This document shows, in pieces, positions 23,691-36,090 of a DNA stretch of 64,000 nucleotides (position 1 is the stretch's first letter; the number at the start of each line of letters is the position of its first letter). Under the pieces are notes generated by a model. That model worked only from the letters and a program-made list of their open reading frames with translations, was not told the origin of the DNA and ran no database searches. The position numbers and the translations under genes are program-made. Origin of the DNA: Trichobilharzia regenti (taxonomy: Eukaryota > Platyhelminthes > Trematoda > Strigeidida > Schistosomatidae); the NCBI GenBank assembly GCA_944472135.2, contig OX235268.1, positions 12,778,589 through 12,842,588 on the forward strand, written 5' to 3'.

Positions 23691-25589
23691 CATCACCTGT
23701 TCACATTCACATGTTGGGTTGAGTAATTACTCTCACATAACTATTCTATTCTTTTCTATTGTCTGTTACTTTCTCTATTACACAGGTTAGTCAATATATA
23801 CATCCTCTTACTACAAGCTAATTTAAACACTGATGTCTTGAGGTGTCTATCTCCATCCAATTTAGTTAGTTTTGTGATAAGTGATAGTTTGAACTTTCTG
23901 AGATCGTTCAAATCCGCTGCCTTCAAGTATTGAGAATAGAGTTTGCAGGCAAACCCTTAGATCACCATTATATTTGATTGAACTTCAGCATCTGCAGTTT
24001 TCTTCTTGATGAAACGGTTGATGCGATTTCAACCACTGAAATGAAAATGAAATGACACTGGATGTGTATACAATGGCATGCAGTTCTATAAAATTTGATC
24101 AAGAGTCATATTGAAAAGAATAATGACATTATTTGAGGGCTTTTGCTGAGGACCTGGTAAGCAACCTAGTGTATGAAGTTGAATGTGTTGTGGGGATGAT
24201 TTAGTACTCAGTGCGTTATGAAAATACTTTCTTAAACGTCAGTGACTTTTGTTTGAACTTATTACTTAAAGTATATTCCAGTCTCTTCAAAGTATTTAAA
24301 TTAAAATGTTTTAATTTGAAGTGTTTCATAGCATCAGTATCGTTTTACGTAATTAATAGTTAGTGCTGAATAGCACAAACATTGACTGTATTTTCATGTG
24401 TGGGCATCCAGAGGATGAAACTGAGTTGCCGCTCTCGTTCCGCTTCAAAGTCACAATTATTAGTTCAATTACATGGCGAATATATTTTGGAAGTCTGATT
24501 TAAGTAATAAATGAACGCTTTGTGAGAAAGATAATGATGGTAACCAGCAGTTTCTCATGTGATTCTGATTGCGAGTCATTGAAGTAAGCGCCTTGACTTT
24601 GTACATATACTGTACATCTTTTCTCCAACATCTCATCACTCTTTTATGCAATGTGTGCTCTTAGGTGCACAGTTATCGATTTTCGAAATCTGTCTGCTAA
24701 CAACACATTAGGCGATAAGAAAAAATATTTCTAATTAGAAGACCACTTCGTTCAGGTAGGAATGTCACCCAATTTCATGACTTTATCCGACCAAGTCCAT
24801 CAACTTGTTTCTTTAGAAGAATTGTGTTTGCACAGATGGGTCATTTGAAAATAGAAGCAGCGGAAACTATGCGTTGTGCACTTTCTACTACAAACTGATT
24901 ATAGTAGGATTTATGTCTACCTCAGAAGTACTACACATTGCATGAAGGTGAGACTGATCGACTAAATGACTGAATTCATAGATAAGTTTACACTTCGAAA
25001 ATAAGAAATTATGTTGTGAAGCGCACCACACAAATAAATGGAGGGAGGAGTTTCATGAAAGTTAAGTGACGAGTAACTACTCACTGTCTTATTTTCACCT
25101 GAAGTTTCATTTCTAAAAGGACTGGACTATAGAAACATGTACCATAGGCACGTCAATGAAATCAACAAATGTCTTGCCCCCCAAGATTTTTAACATATGA
25201 AACTGCGTATTTTGCTACCGAAGTAGAGGAAGCAAGCTGCAAGTTTCTGGCATATTCTGCAAGTGTTCCTCATATATTTACAAATAACATGACGACTGAG
25301 AATTTCATACGATGCCTACGATCTCATTGTTCTAAAGAAATAAGTGAATTTTACCATTTAACTGCCCACTAGTATCTGGCCCTGTTATTGTAAGTAGATA
25401 CCTGGAGTTCTGTTGGGAAGTCGTAACTAGTAGGCTGCAGGTAGGCCGTGATGAGAAATACTCGACGAAAAAACTTGCTAGTAGTCACGCTATGTAGTGA
25501 AATAACAGAAGCTGGAATTGATAGGTCGCTGAATCCAGTTCCGTTTTCTGAATTGTCTTAGTGCTCACCTTGTAAAATAAGGAACTGGA

Positions 25590-25690
25590 TAAAAACCCTG
25601 GTGAGTGCGCACTGATTAAGAATCTCAAACTGGGAAGAAACAGCTGTCTAGAACTCCCAGGGTTTACATGAGAATTTTGAATTTAACAAT
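25590..25690 (+). mobile_element. SM-alpha-like SINE fragment with decayed hammerhead
   Basis: The stretch CCCTGGTGAGTGCGCACTGA leads into AAGAATCTCAAACTGGGA, then AGAAACAGCTGTCTAGAACT and CCCAGGGTTTACATG. This is the SM-alpha hammerhead order with stem III and cleavage triplet intact (ACAG/CUGU, then C), but the CUGAUGAG core carries an insertion and the stem II closing pair is altered. The tRNA-like head upstream is eroded. The GGTGAGTGC here is part of the element, not a splice donor. Confidence 0.6.
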
Positions 25691-27616
25691 GAAGTGACAA
25701 AAAAGGTATTTCACGCAACCAGCAGTGCATTTACCATGTTCATGTGAAAGAGAAAAAGCGACTGTGTTGAAAAATAAAAAATATTTCTTAAATTGGAAAC
25801 ATTGCTATGAATAAATATGACTCAAGTGAGACAATGAAATGAGGCTCCTTTTAACATCACTCACTTTATTTTCAGAAAGCAAACAACAGTCGACTGCTCA
25901 CTGGTGAGAGTAGTGGAAAACAACGTGATTTTGCAAGTTGAAACTGGACTAATGCATCTGAAATTGTATGCATTGTGAAGAAAGCAAATTGTAGAAGAGG
26001 TGTTGTTTTCTTCCTAAAAATAAAATGACTCATCTGAAGAGGCTGCCGTTTTGATCGCCTATTTCAAGTCATCTATAATCATAGCGATAAGTGAACAATT
26101 ATATTTCTATTTGCATTCAGGCTATTGACAGCTTATAAACCGCTGAATACACTGAATGTCATCATTGCAGAATGAATAGGTACTAACCGCTTTATTTGCC
26201 ACTTCTCTACTGAGTAAATCAGACCTATTTCTTATCATGGAATTCATACTTTTCATTTAACGTTCAGTGTCTTCAGTTGTGTCACTAGAATTAATAAATT
26301 TTTGAAACGTTGTTCGGTCGCTTAGATGGAGTTTCTATTAAATCACACTTATTCACCCTAACTGCAGCAAAATTTTTCATCAGGTTGAATTATTTTCAGC
26401 TTTTCACTTATCCTCAGTTTATGGGATGCATCTTTGTTGATTGAGTATTTCTTGGTCTAAAATTGATAGCTGGTGTTTATCAGGGTCATTTTGAATCAGA
26501 TTCATTTAAGATGGAATTAAATAGTTTTCATGCGAAAATAAGTTGGAAGGCACTCAGCGAAATTAACCTGACAACGTCTCACACAGTGTTATAAATCAGC
26601 ATATCTCATGTAAACGCATAAAGAGTTAAAGTTAAAAATTACCACTTGCAGTCAATTGATTAATTATTTCAAGTAGCTTGTGCAGATAGTCCTTCATTCA
26701 TTGATATCCATTGCATGATTCCGTAAAAGTTTGCGTATTAGATATATCACACAGTGAAACAGTATTACTCACTGAATGACGTTTCGAACACAATTAATTG
26801 TTCATTATCATATCAGTTATTAAAACATTACTTAAAGATTTGGGTTTTCTCAAGTTCTCAAGGACACCAGCTATTTAGAATGCAAGTTTAAGTAAAATCA
26901 AAGCTCGTCTCCATCTCAGCCGTATTGTTGAATACTAGACAAATCCTAACTGAAATACAGCGAACTGCAAAATGTTGTGGATTCAGTGTGTGTTTTGTTG
27001 ACTGTTTGATATATTCCTTTAATCAGTGTTCACATATTTTTTCGGAATATTTATGTTAAACTCACGAGGAAGAATGATGGTTTCATATCAGAGATGAGAT
27101 GAATATTTACACAGAAGAAAAAGTTTATTTTCAACTCAGGTGAAATTATTTATTCATCAGTATCGTGCTTTCATAGGATAGTGTCTACCCAAAATAAGAA
27201 ATTATTGTTTTGGTTCTGTTCGGCAGAAGTTTTCTCTGAGGACAAATATTCAAGAATACAACTCTCGTTGGAATGAACATGTGGATGTATTCAAAAACTG
27301 CAATGAAACAGTAGTTGATTATCCTTAGTTAAGAAATAGACTCAAAACTATGTGGCAGTTGACTTAAAACACATCACTTGTTGATCATTAACAAGGTTTT
27401 GTATTAATATAGAAAAACGAATTTATAAGTGATTAGAAATCGATTAGGTGAGAAGAAATGATGCACTATCAATCAGCTAATTTTATGCTCTTCTACTGAA
27501 TATATTACATTCAACATTTAATACCAGGTTACTCGTACAGACATGAATACTTATGGTGGAGCTGTCGTACATTTTACATGAAGGTGATACGACAGACAAA
27601 TGAACTACAAAATATT
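25691..27616. other. No gene supported
   Basis: AT-rich sequence with no exon, repeat family or RNA signal that I can defend. Confidence 0.25.
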
Positions 27617-27860
27617 CATTAGGCAGATAGGCCTATAGAACATAATCTGATGCAATAACTACTGGTAAATTTAACTTATTGATTGGTTCGCGTAAACCGT
27701 TTCTTGTTAAGGTTAACCCACACTTGAAGCATGTGTGCGAGTTTACCAATAAGACTAGGGTCAACTATTATCCTTCTTAATCAAAGACACCTCATTATTT
27801 TTTAGATTTCATTCAACATTTCGTTTCTCCATTTCCATGAGTTGCAGATATTTAAACTGT
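27617..27860. repeat. Diverged direct repeat, copy 2
   Basis: Counterpart of 23426-23690, same orientation, about 4.2 kb away. Confidence 0.65.
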
Positions 27861-30800
27861 TATTTACTGGCCTTGGATTGCAAATAAAGAACCATTCACG
27901 TCAATCAGTTCACTACTCCTTCAGAATGATTATCAAGATATGTGAATCACATTTCATGTTAGAAAGCACAGGAAAGATGTGCTTTCTATCGTACATTCAT
28001 TCACAAAAGTTCGTCATCTTGAAGAGAGCGAAGTAGACATATATGAAAGATCTCAGAGTACATTGTGAATTTTAGGTTGCTGAAAACTTAAGTCAATAAC
28101 AGAACAAGTGTTTAAATCCAAACAAAAATCAAGAAAAAAGACATTCCACCCTAAATCCGTTCAGCATTGTCAATACAAAACGCGTTCCTGTGACAGCATA
28201 ATTCTGCATCAAATATGGTGGACAAGTAAAGAACCCTAGCACAATGCATATTACCATTTTGTAGGCGTTAGTTTACAAGCTGATTGTACATTTTAAGTAA
28301 GATAAAGTTCATCCCATGTCTTCTATTCAAATGTTTACTCTTTCCATATGACACACATTTGTTTTATAATAGCAGGTACCATTAAACCTTCTAATGGGAA
28401 ACGTAAAGCGGATGTCAAAATTTACATTAGTTCTGCAATCGAAACAACCTGCACATTCTTTTGTCGAATATATTAACATTTGAGAAATTTCAATTTGACA
28501 TGTATAGCACAGTTATTTAGATTTCCGTCAGTCTTAGGTTTCATAAAATTGTTTTCATTGATTAAAGGTCGGCGGTAAATACTATCACACTGAATTATTT
28601 ATTATGGAACTCTACAAATAATTGCAAGCATTCAAAACTGAATGTTATTACCCTGTTGTAAGATTTTCATGGACTGAACTTAATTTAACTTCCAAGTAGT
28701 ACTGTGTTGTCGTGATGTTTGTTACTTCAGATTTGCTTCTCTAGAATTGAATTCTTCTGGGTAGAATGTTTTATCATTTTCAAACAAGGTGTCGCAATGG
28801 CCAGTGAAATCACTTAATACGGTATCCTGTTTATATATGAGTTAATGTTAACTACAATGTCCTTAGGTTCGATCACATTATGAATGAGTCAGGTTGTATG
28901 TAACTGACATTGATAGTAAGAAGTGAATAATTCTGAGTGATTCACAACTGACTATGAAACTAGTAAGAGAAGTTGTAGGACACATAATATGAACCCCACC
29001 GGTTCACTTGTAGACTCCTTTTTGTCCCTGATATGAATTTGTAATAATTTTTGAAATCTACACAGGAAGTATTGTAGCAGAAGTAATGATGATGGTATTT
29101 TATTTCGATGTTTATTTTATCAACTGCATAAAGCCATCAACTATTTACAGAGGAATAAGAGGCATACATTCATGTTCCATCTTAAATTTGTATGAAATTG
29201 TCAAATGAATAAACAGCATTATAAGAAGAAGAAATACGAGTTGTTGTTACTACTTCTTCATGAGATAACAATGTCTTGCAAACTCAGAATTAACACGATA
29301 ACTGTTTGTGCATTTTTGTATCATGTTTTCCAGAGGGAAAACACTGAAATGTACTGATGTCATCTTATCTTGCTCCATTCATCTTTTTGGATTTAGCATG
29401 GTTAACAAATGGATGAAATTTGCCTCATTCAAGTTGGCAACGCTTTTCAAATTTAGGCATAACTATTGGAAAGGATATTATTAAGCATATCAAATAATTA
29501 AATTAAACGCTAACAGGATTTTAGGAAAAGAAACAGCATGTTTGATCATGTTTAATTCTTGCTGTCCCCCAACTGCAACGTACATGTGAACGTGTGAGAA
29601 TCATTTTCACAAAAATAGAGATTTGTAGCTCATTGTGTAGATCGGAATTTTTCAACGCTCTCTGACATTTGATTTCGGAATTTGAGTATTGCATCACTAG
29701 TTTGCATGGCATTCGCATCAGTGGCTTCATCAAATATTTGACGAATGAAGGCTCAGGAAACAGAATTATTTTCAAAGCCAGTATCATTAAAAACCAAAAT
29801 TACTACTATTCTTCACGGTGAGCATGATATTTAATGCGAAAAAATTTATTTATCGTGTATCGAATATTGATCAACGGAATAGTAAAAGAATAAGTGCTTT
29901 GAGCGTAAACAGAAAAACTTGGCAACATGGTTCACAGAGGTAGAATCTTGCTTAGTCTACGACAAAATGCATTCTCAAGTAATATAACCTGAGATCGAAA
30001 GCTTTCAATTCCTACACGCATATATGTGTGAAGGAGAAATTAACAGCATTCTAAGAGAATCCTTTTTCTTACGAAATGTTTAAGACGTAAGCTTTAATTA
30101 TTGAAGTTGACCACTGTATGTTGGACTTCACGTGAGGCATTGAATATTTATGTCAGTAAAATTTCTTGCAGGAGACTAGTAAGAAGCATTCGAAAAATAT
30201 TTTGCTCAGCGAGACTATGTTTGTCATTTCCTCAAACAAAATCTCAATATTTCAACTGACAGTTGCGTAACATACAATTGCCAGCAGAAAATCCAAGAAA
30301 TGCACCAAGAATAGATATTAGCTAGAAACTAGAACGAAAAATTCACTAATTGGTACCGTTAAATTCAGCACACATTCAGAGTAGCATTAAAACAGTGGGT
30401 TTTCATCACTTCAGTCATTAATTTGAATCACTTTGCGAACATCCGCAACATAGTTCTGTGCCGTATTATGTGTCAATTGCTATTCGAAAACCCCTTACCT
30501 GCAGATCTAAGGAGAATACTTTTCTTTTCAGTGTAATGCTGATTTGAGGATTAATTTCCCTTTATCTATATGACTTAATGGATTTTAAGAGGTTATTTGA
30601 AAATGATAGTTTTAGAGGTCGTATCGAATAATGAGAATAAGTAAAGAAAATCATAAAATTTGCTGAATGGCCGTTGCGCTAAACATATCGATGAAAGAAA
30701 AGCACAGATAGCAGTATTTAACAGCTATTACCTAACTAACAATATTCAAGTAACGATGCAAACAAATTTTTATTATTCTAAAAGAGTTGGAAATCGATCA

Positions 30801-31054
30801 CCTCATGAATTCAAGCTTTATTTTTGGCGACTATGTATTATAACTAGACGGAGTCTGAATTGACTAATTATTTAGCACTGATCAAATCTCTGTATGGTTG
30901 GCTAGTATTCTCTAACGTCTGTATGTTGACGAGTAGATTCTAGACCTGCGAGTAAATTTCAGTTAACATTGATATTCCTCGCACACTTTCTTTACATCCT
31001 CCAGTCCATTTGAGATACACAATACGTGTTACTGATAACAATGACGAAAAGAAA
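27861..31054. other. No gene supported
   Basis: AT-rich stretch. The short frames at 27842-28036, 29521-29787 and 30660-30863 have no splice or family support. Confidence 0.25.
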
Positions 31055-33080
31055 TTTACATTTTTAACTCAACATTAGTTTCATTTTAATTCGCTTATAG
31101 AAGAATAACACTGTGAAACTCAAGCTGATGATGAAGCATATCACAAAAACATACAGCAGTAGAAATATATACTTAAGCTTTTCCAATGATTAAAACACGC
31201 GATGGAAGAATGGCGAATACTGGAATCGAAATATAAAATGAACATCACTGAGGAAGAAGTATGCTATTGAATATCTCGAATAAACCAGTGAAGCATCCAT
31301 ACAGAAGAGTTGTAAGGTTTATTATTTATCCTGAATATCCCTCTCAAATTTGACCACTGACTGTTGCCTATTGAAGACTAACGAGTACTAGGTAGCTGTT
31401 TCGTCCTAATTTTCGACTCGTCAGGAGAACGTACTCATCAGGTTACGAACCGAGAACCTTCCCGTTATAAGGCATGCTGGTATACGATTGAGTAACTGAG
31501 ACCAAATGTAATCTATAGCTCACGAATTCTAAGTATCACCAGTCCATGATTTTAGGGCGATCGCCTTCCAATGTCATCGGCGAGCATTCCTCCTCAGTCC
31601 GGGTCGGGTGAACCTCACTTGATAAAACTTCGCACCAAACATCCAGGGAACTCACTGCTGTAGTCAGTCATTAGCGAGTATCAGGTTGTTTCTGGAGAGT
31701 CTAAAACCAATGGAAAATGGCTGTCCAATACTCCTTTGTTTACAATGGTTTTCATTCTGATATCATTCCATGGTCAAGCTTGAGAAACAAATATAATACC
31801 TACAAATCAATACTTGATACACCTTAAATCTAACAGAATCAAAAAACTATTCAGATATTTTCGAGGTAGGTTTATGGATACCTTTTATTTATTCAGACAG
31901 ATTGTTTGTGGTATCACAGTACCGTTGCTGGATGAAATTTCCGAATATTGAGTCAAACGTACTCCACATTGTAAAGTATTCCCTTGTGATTAAACATGCA
32001 ACATAACACTTAAATAAACCCTAATAGAATTTACTACCTAGATTAATGAATGGATATCTGTGAATTTAATGTGATGAATGGCTTTATGATATCCGTGACC
32101 AATAGCCAGTAAATTAATGAAATGACTTTGATTGATTAATTATTTCATGGAATATTGATAAAAGATGATACTGAAAATTTGCAGATTACATTTTATTACT
32201 TGCAAGTAGTTTGATAAATGTTATCAATAGTTCCGTGGCATCTGTTCGAGTCATTGACTTAAATAATACTTCACCTCAATTCAACTCGAAGTTATTTAAC
32301 ATCACTAAGTCATCCACTCAATTGTATAAGGCGTAGTAGTGGAAAATTGCGTACGATTAGGATTCAAACTAACTTTATCGTTACTTTGAAGTATGTCATT
32401 CATAAAACATCTTCATGCTTCCTTAATCCAAGTAGTTTTAGTTTGTTTAATTTCATTTTGAAATATCACATTCGAACATCTTGTTTATTTTATTTACGCA
32501 GTTCTACTTTTTTGATGTCTATGAATGTAATCAAAAGTCACCAAATGCACCACATCTTCCCTTCATTTATTCATTCATCACCACTGTGCTTCGTTATATC
32601 ACTTAGTGACTGTTCTTTCTGATCAGTTCGTGTTTCTTCAACCGCTTCAGAAGCTTACCTCCGAGTGACTGGCCTGTAAAACGTTTATTACAACACCACC
32701 TAAATGCAAAGCGACACTACAATCTTCTAAATCCTTGAGTGACCAAAGAGCCCAACTCATCGTCTGAAGCTTCTGATAATGCCATGGGTATATGCTGCTG
32801 ATAAATCCTAAGCAAATTTTCCCTACTCCCGCGATTATTATCAGTCAGTGATCAAAACTGACAGAATCAACAAAACGTAAAATTCTCTTTTTATTATTAT
32901 TTTCTATTGCTTGACACAATTGTTAGAAACTGAGAAAAAAACGGTATCAGATTGATTTTCTCACATGGTGCTTAATCTGTGCATCATCCAAATATTTATT
33001 CACAAATCGACAAGCATCATTCCATGGATAATAAAATGCGGCAGATTATTATTTCTGGGCTTTGCTTGATTCAAAGGGTG
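31055..33080. repeat. Segmental duplication, copy B
   Basis: Counterpart of 19480-21290. It has about 120 extra bases (31745-31860) not in copy A and lacks the SINE present in A. Similarity is high to about 31730 and patchy after that. Confidence 0.8.
31383..31432 (-). ncRNA. Hammerhead ribozyme, copy B
   Basis: Homologue of 20003-20051: CTGACGA, stem II GTC...GAC, GAAAC, then AGCTACC and TAGTACTC. One more stem I mismatch than copy A. A tRNA-like head lies on its 5' side as in copy A. Confidence 0.55.
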
Positions 33081-33517
33081 ATTTCTCATGACAAAAGTTG
33101 CATACTGTATTTCCAATCAGCGGAATATGTTCAACAGTGTCTAAATTTCGGAGGTGAGACGCATTTGTGATAATTAAAATTAGATGCTTACAAAGTGACT
33201 GTAATTTATTGATGCCACTTTGATGAATGAAGACTAATAATTTGATTGGAACGTAAATCTCACTTCATACACGCGTAAACATATCATCTTTTCAGGGAAA
33301 ACAAACAGCTCAAAGCTTGACTGACAGACAGTGATGAAATTCGCCACAGGGATCAACAATTCCAAACGATGACTGCACATGCCAAAACACTTCACGTTTG
33401 AAATTCACTCATAATTTATTCTGTACAATGTGTCATGAGAACAGAAGGATAAGCTACCCCTGGCATCTCAAAATCAATGATACTGGACATTGACGGTAAA
33501 TGCTTCATCGACTGATG

Positions 33518-33711
33518 CTACATTGTCACTTCACCGAATGTGACTGTTTTGATTTTACTTTTTGAGATTATTTTTATTTCTTTTCTATCTTTGAGAACTA
33601 TTGATGCTAACTTTCTAAAATTATATGGAATATTTCTATATCCATTTGAAGTTATTCCATAGGCGCTTTCATAATAATCAAATAACGAAGGGTATACAGT
33701 AAATTCCATAA
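33518..33711 (-). CDS. Possible exon, about 63 codons, unknown protein
   Basis: Minus-strand frame open from an ATG at 33730 to a stop at 33518. An AG at the 33712 boundary would again give phase 1 entry, but its pyrimidine tract is poor. The peptide is Tyr/Phe/Lys-rich with a basic KDRKEIKIISKSK stretch. No family recognised. It lies at the edge of duplicated, repeat-poor sequence. Low confidence; listed because it is more protein-like than most frames here. Confidence 0.2.
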
Positions 33712-33899
33712 CTTGTTTTGTTGAATACATTCTATATCAGCTGTATTCATCACGTTGCAAGACAATGATTCTACCAAAGGTCAGTTGAAACGGGTTCCAC
33801 ACAATATCGCAGTCACTTTGTTGTATTTCCAACAACTGTCACCAAACGAATGATTCTTCTGAAGTCGAAAAGATGAGTCATTTTAGAGATCTGAAGATT

Positions 33900-34093
33900 A
33901 TTTTTATTTTATTTTTGATTACAGCTTGATTCCACACCGTATTTTTGAGACAAGTGTGGAATTTTCAGCATGGTTATTGGTAGCCCGAAATTCGCAGGCT
34001 AACCATAGATATCAGGTATGCGTCGGCGTGAGCTCGAACACCGGATCATGTACATGGTCGGCGACAGTCCTAACCACTGTGCCACCAATGCTT
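33900..34093 (-). mobile_element. tRNA-derived SINE, copy 3
   Basis: Reverse orientation: T-rich end (A tail) at 33900, body TTGATTCCACACCGTATTTT, tRNA-like head ending near 34093 (GTGCCACCAATGC). B box and A box are both mutated (GGTGTTCGAGC; GGCACAGTGGTTAGGACTG). Confidence 0.85.
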
Positions 34094-34194
34094 AGTGAAA
34101 AACGTTATCATTCAGTCATTGCTTTCTACATTCAAATAATACTGCCTTCATTCTGAAAATACTAACACACATCACACTTTTTTCACTTTATATT

Positions 34195-35230
34195 TGACTA
34201 AAAGCAAGGCTAGCAACCTCACCCTGAAAACAAAGTTGCTACAGAAACTTCAGTCCGATGAGTCCCCATGCGCCAAAAGAAAACGTTTGTTTGGGAACAT
34301 GGAACGTCCTCACTGTGTACGAGATTAGCAAAGCTTCATAGACCACAAACGAAACGAAACGATACGGGATTCAATTACTGAGAATATGTGAAAGCAGATG
34401 GAACGGGAACGGACTCGCCAAATTGTCAACGGGTGAGTTAGTGATCTTCTCCGGTCACCCAGAAGATAACCACACCTACTCCGAAGGCGTGGCTATCGTG
34501 ATGTTACCAACGGCAACAAACACCCTGATGCAATGGGAGGCGATCTCGTCCAGGATAATGACCATCAGATTCAACTCCAGAGGAAAGAAAGTGGAAATTA
34601 TACAATGCTATGCACCCACAAACAACGCAGACCTCGAAAAGAAAGAAGAATTCTACAGACTACTGCAGGCAACAATGGACAATGCTCCAGCTGGCGACAT
34701 TAAAGTACTAATGGGAGACATGATCGTCAAACTGGGACCAGACAACACAGGAAGAGAACTCATCTTGGGTAGAGAAGCTCTCGGAGAAATGAATGAAAAT
34801 GGTGAACTCTTCGCCGACTTCTGCGCCTTCAAAGAACTAGTGATTTGTGGCAGTGTATACAAACACAAATATATCCACAAGGCTACATGGGTGTCACCAG
34901 ATGGGCAAAACAAAAAACAACCTCAAGGAAGTGGAGGTGCAGCCTACTGGACACAAAAGTAAGAGGAGGAGCAGAGGTTGACTCAGACCACTATCTCGTA
35001 CAAGGGACAATAAAAATCACACTAAAAGCTTTCATAGAAGGAGGAGCTGCAGATTGACCACAAGCAAAGTTCAACACTCAAAAACTTAAGGACCAAGATG
35101 CAAAGGACATCTTCATTGCATGCATAAAGGACAAAGTCGAGACGCAAATCAACATTAGCCAAGAGGTCGGCGTCGAAAAGCACTGGGACAACTTGAAAAC
35201 GGTTTGGAGTCAAACCTGCATACATCATAT
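34195..35230 (+). pseudogene. RTE/SR2-like LINE, 5' leader and broken endonuclease
   Basis: Apurinic/apyrimidinic-type endonuclease of an RTE-clade non-LTR retrotransposon. Leader GCTAGCAACCTCACCCTGAA at 34211, then in frame GTWNV (34297), a stop near 34341, ESRWNGNG (34391), and an open stretch 34423-34962. The metal-site segment usually GDFN is GDMI near 34713. A frameshift near 34900-34960 moves the end to another frame, where SDHYLV (34982) supplies the catalytic Asp-His pair. Homology fades after about 35230, so the reverse transcriptase is missing. 5' parts of RTE elements are rarely kept, which makes this copy a little unusual. Confidence 0.8.
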
Positions 35231-35909
35231 ATTCAGACCTTAGAAGTACATAGGAGCTAAAATGCTTTCTGTACCAGTTATGATACTCTGTTGAGGTAGG
35301 ACTTAAGATGTCATGGTGATTTTGAAATCAAAGATATTTCTTGATAAGATAAAAAACAAGAATTTCAATCTTCTAATATAACGGTCAATCAGTTTATTGC
35401 ATCATCGATACAGTGGGAATTTTCCACAAAAATTGTATCAACTGAGCATATAACAGTTATATTTCAGCACACAAAAAAATCCATTTTCCTTCAAACGGCG
35501 TTAAGCATGCGCATTTTAAAAATTAGTTCAAGATTGTGGTATGCCGGAAAGCATTCCAACTAATTATATCTGACGTCAAACAAATGGACTAGGACAATAC
35601 TTATAGCTGATAACGTTTTTTAGATATGTATCAATCCGCTTTTAGCTAACTGTCACACAGCTCAGCCGAGATAATTTCAGAAGTTCTTGTAATAATTTAA
35701 TGTCAATGAGTAACTTTCAGTTCACTCATATCATACAGTATGAAAAGTTCTCCACTTAAGCATCACAATAATTCTTCTGATATTGATTTCGGGAAAACTC
35801 AGATAACTTCGGACAAATGCACGGTAGCAGAATTTATAGAATCTAGCAAAAATGTTTGTAACTCAACAAGAACAAGTATCAAGTTAGACCACGTGTTGAT
35901 ATCGGTTAA

Positions 35910-36090
35910 AAAAACCACTGGAATTCAGCTTGTACTAAACAGCTGTTTCTTTACAGCTTGGAACTCATTGGCATTGTGTACTCACTAGGGTCCAAACTCA
36001 CGACCTTCCGAGTACAAGGCGAACTTGTAAATCATTTAACCGCTGCTGACAGACTCAATGGCTCTCGAATTCTAATGTCTACCATTTCTT
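35910..36090 (-). mobile_element. SM-alpha-like SINE with decayed hammerhead
   Basis: Minus strand: tRNA-like GCGGTTAAATGATTTACAAG and GGTCGTGAGTTTGGACCC (B-box region), then GTGAGTACACAATGCCAATG, AGTTCCAAGCTG, AAGAAACAGCTGTTTAGTAC. The core CUGAUGAG has become CCAAUGAG and the cleavage triplet GUC is GUU (still a legal NUH). The short frame at 35740-35988 overlaps it and is not a gene. Confidence 0.65.

Noticed and set aside
25597..25610. GGTGAGTGC read as a splice donor
   Set aside because: It is the conserved segment of an SM-alpha-like element just before its hammerhead.
35740..35988. 82-codon plus-strand frame
   Set aside because: Overlaps the SM-alpha-like SINE and its hammerhead on the other strand.
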